From contig JAKQQP010000123.1 in NCBI GenBank assembly GCA_029564115.1, positions 1 through 8,614 on the forward strand: a stretch of DNA of 8,614 bases, written 5' to 3'. The first letter of the stretch is position 1; every line of letters starts with the position of its first letter. Source of the stretch: Candidatus Rifleibacteriota bacterium. GTDB lineage: Bacteria; Riflebacteria; Ozemobacteria; Ozemobacterales; Ozemobacteraceae. This document shows, piece by piece, positions 7,110-8,614 of this stretch. A program made the position numbers and the translations under genes. The notes beneath the pieces are model-generated. The model was not told the DNA's origin. It saw only the letters and a list, made by a program, of their open reading frames with translations, and did not search any database.

Positions 7110-8518
7110 TTTTTTCCTCCGGGAAGAACGACTTCGGCGAAACGACCTTCAGCTTCGGCAAGAACTGAGCCATCTGGCAGAATTACCGAACTACGTGCGA
7201 AATAAAGATTTTTTCTTTGGCCGGTCAGGGTTGCGGCGAATTTTAACGGAACGCCTACCGGAGTCGGCCGAAGATAACGAATGTGCATGTCTGCGGTTAC
7301 CGCTAAGATATCTTTTTCGGCACCCATGACGGCATAGGCCATTGCCTCGTCGAGTAGCGTACTGAGGATTCCACCGTGAACGATGCCGGCGTAGCCCTGA
7401 TAGGCCGGGCCGGGCACCCAGGTAAATGTGCAGGTATGCCCTTCAACAGATTTTTGAACCGGAATGTGCAGACCGCTTTTGTTTCTCGGACCACAGACAA
7501 AGCAGTGAGCGTTGTCGATAAGATTCAGGCCCGAAAGATTGCGCCTTTCAATGAGCTTGCGGCTGTTTGAAACCGCTTCAAAAACCTCGGGCCGGTTGAG
7601 CGCAACCGGTGTCGAAAGCGTACCGCGCTCATAGAGCATAATGTTTTTTTCTTCGAGCCTGGCCTTGAGGGTTTCAAAGCTTGGGACATCGAAATTCCGG
7701 TGCGTCGGATCACCCGTAAGAACCGGAACCGAGCCGAGGTCGTTGAGGCCGGCTTCAACGAGTTCGGGGAAACGATAGCAAAGATGTGGTGGCAATGAGA
7801 TGTGGTGAACCGGAAAGGCTTCACGCAAGGCAGAAATTGTTTTTCTGACGGCAGCAAAACTCATGGGTGGTCGCCCTGGCATTGAACAGCCAGGTGACGG
7901 CTGAAAAGGATTCAGTCTTACGTCCTGCAGAAGCGGGTCAGCGGTACAAAATCTGCCGGTTTCGGAAATAAATCTGAGGCGTTCTTCCTCGCTTTCGCCG
8001 ATACCAGTGACAAACCCAAGAGAGTAGGGGATGCCTGCAGCATGCAGACCTTCGATGCAGGCTTTGCCGGTGCTGGGGTTGCGGTTGCGCGATTTTTCAA
8101 GTGACTGCCCCTGGCTTGAGAGGGTAGCACAGACAAGATTCAGCCTGACCGAACAGCCGGCGTTGACGAACCTTTCCATGGTGAATGAATCGAGGTAGCC
8201 AACTTCAAGCACGGGCAGAAGGTTAAGGGCGATGGCTTCACGGCAGGCGGCATTCAGATAGTCAGCGAATGATGAGAAGCCATTCTGGTGCAGAGCAATT
8301 TGTATATGCGGAAAGTCCTGCGGGGATTCGCCCGAGATAAAAATAACTTCAGTTGCTCCGCGTCTGGCGATATCGGCGATGCGATCCTTTAATTCTTCAA
8401 AAGACAGGAGAGGGGAGTCCTCGCTGAAAAAAGAACAGTAGCCGCAGCTCTGGTGGCAAGTGCGGGTCAGTTCGATATATGCACTCAAAACATAAGATAT
8501 TGAAACGCTGTTATTCAT
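7106..8518 (-). CDS. CofG-like radical SAM enzyme fused to a PaaI-type hotdog thioesterase
   Basis: Residues about 10-305 are a radical SAM domain. The Fe-S cluster motif C-x3-C-x2-C is C21, C25, C28 (TCHQSCGYCSF). Order and wording follow CofG, a subunit of the F420 deazaflavin (FO) synthase: GATEVIFISGESPQ (54-67), NLLPVLEVG (99-107), GIPYSLGFVTGIGESEEER (162-180), NPFQPSPG (203-210), LPPHL (242-246) and GLNDLGSVPVLTGD (257-270, compare CofG's GINDWGGVSPVTPD). Residues about 306-335 are a linker. Residues 336-464 are a hotdog domain: CFVCG (339-343), HGGILSTLLDEAM (381-393, with H381 G382 G383 and a catalytic-type D390), and MHIRYLRPTPVG (411-422). Such domains usually hydrolyse acyl-CoA thioesters. 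The frame is uninterrupted. ATG 8518 has an in-frame TAA 12 nt upstream and only a weak ribosome site, but the cluster motif follows closely, so the start is probably right. First gene of the five-gene cluster. The product is unknown; true deazaflavin synthesis is not assumed. Confidence 0.85.
   Translation of the reverse strand: MNNSVSISYVLSAYIELTRTCHQSCGYCSFFSEDSPLLSFEELKDRIADIARRGATEVIFISGESPQDFPHIQIALHQNGFSSFADYLNAACREAIALNLLPVLEVGYLDSFTMERFVNAGCSVRLNLVCATLSSQGQSLEKSRNRNPSTGKACIEGLHAAGIPYSLGFVTGIGESEEERLRFISETGRFCTADPLLQDVRLNPFQPSPGCSMPGRPPMSFAAVRKTISALREAFPVHHISLPPHLCYRFPELVEAGLNDLGSVPVLTGDPTHRNFDVPSFETLKARLEEKNIMLYERGTLSTPVALNRPEVFEAVSNSRKLIERRNLSGLNLIDNAHCFVCGPRNKSGLHIPVQKSVEGHTCTFTWVPGPAYQGYAGIVHGGILSTLLDEAMAYAVMGAEKDILAVTADMHIRYLRPTPVGVPLKFAATLTGQRKNLYFARSSVILPDGSVLAEAEGRFAEVVLPGGKK
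7116..7120 (-). promoter_or_regulatory. Ribosome binding site of the 86-residue gene, within the upstream coding sequence
   Basis: GGAGG lies 6 nt before ATG 7109 on the minus strand, within the Gly-Gly codons of the C-terminal P-G-G-K-K of the radical SAM-hotdog protein. With the ATGA overlap it is a textbook layout for translational coupling. Confidence 0.8.
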
Positions 8519-8607
8519 GCCACAAAGTTACCACAAACCTTTAAAAAATAAAATGGCAAGATTTTGGGAACCCGCCAGAAAGTTGCCGGTCAAAGTAGTT
8601 AGAAAAC
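8519..8607. other. Divergent intergenic region upstream of the minus-strand cluster
   Basis: It should hold the minus-strand cluster promoter and probably one for a plus-strand gene beyond the edge. It has an A/T-rich patch at 8540-8555. On the plus strand TTACCA (8528-8533) and TAAAAT (8549-8554) are 15 nt apart, a weak sigma70-like match. On the minus strand TTGACC (8588-8593) has no acceptable -10 partner. No clear operator or riboswitch was seen. Confidence 0.35.
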
Positions 8608-8614
8608 AGGAGGT
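8608..8614 (+). promoter_or_regulatory. Perfect Shine-Dalgarno sequence at the right edge
   Basis: AGGAGGT on the plus strand ends at the last base of the window and is a full match to the anti-Shine-Dalgarno. It strongly suggests a plus-strand gene whose start codon lies a few bases past the edge, divergent from the radical SAM-hotdog gene. Confidence 0.55.

Noticed and set aside
6774..7205. Plus-strand open frame of 143 codons
   Set aside because: It runs antisense across the nucleotidase start, the 86-residue gene and the end of the fusion gene; its translation has no domain character, while the minus-strand genes have ribosome sites and known motifs.
7480..7620. Fusion as an artefact of two separate genes
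   Set aside because: No stop, frameshift or internal ribosome site with start codon was seen at the domain junction; the linker reads as ordinary coding sequence.
7525..7857. Minus-strand open frame of 110 codons inside the fusion gene
   Set aside because: It is an alternative frame within the radical SAM domain; no motif, and the main frame explains the region.
7106..8518. Calling the radical SAM-hotdog gene cofG with F420 biosynthesis as its role
   Set aside because: The motifs are CofG-like, but no CofH or other F420 gene is present and the fused thioesterase is atypical, so a specific product is not supported.

Overview
The window looks like chromosomal DNA of a Gram-negative-type (diderm) bacterium of moderate GC. 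A secretin implies an outer membrane, and several genes encode exported proteins. SLH-like domains on two proteins suggest a lineage that attaches proteins to its cell wall in that way. I cannot place the organism to phylum; a candidate-phylum lineage such as Riflebacteria is only a guess. No transposase, CRISPR, tRNA or rRNA signal was seen.

The left third (1-3393, plus strand) holds two genes of one apparent operon. The first is the 3' part of a PilQ/GspD-type secretin gene whose start lies outside the window. The second encodes an exported protein with two SLH-like repeats followed by two carboxypeptidase-regulatory-like beta domains. The likely setting is a type IV pilus or type II secretion machine with an accessory envelope protein. 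An intergenic stretch (3394-3534) with perfect inverted repeats then separates converging transcripts.

The right two thirds (3535-8518, minus strand) form a compact five-gene cluster. In transcription order it encodes: (1) a fusion of a CofG-like radical SAM enzyme with a PaaI-type hotdog thioesterase; (2) an 86-residue uncharacterised protein overlapping it by 4 nt (ATGA); (3) an exported UshA-type 5'-nucleotidase/metallophosphatase 39 nt further on; (4) RlmE, the 23S rRNA 2'-O-methyltransferase, overlapping the nucleotidase by 1 nt (TGATG); and (5) a zinc-ribbon, single-pass membrane protein with an SLH-like extracytoplasmic domain. The spacing implies co-transcription, but the activities do not form a recognisable pathway.

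The last 96 bases are a divergent intergenic region. It ends in a perfect plus-strand Shine-Dalgarno sequence, so another gene probably starts just past the right edge. The most unusual element is the radical SAM-hotdog fusion. Next in interest are the zinc-ribbon/SLH membrane protein and the secretin-linked SLH/beta-domain protein, whose SLH-like segments align without gaps.
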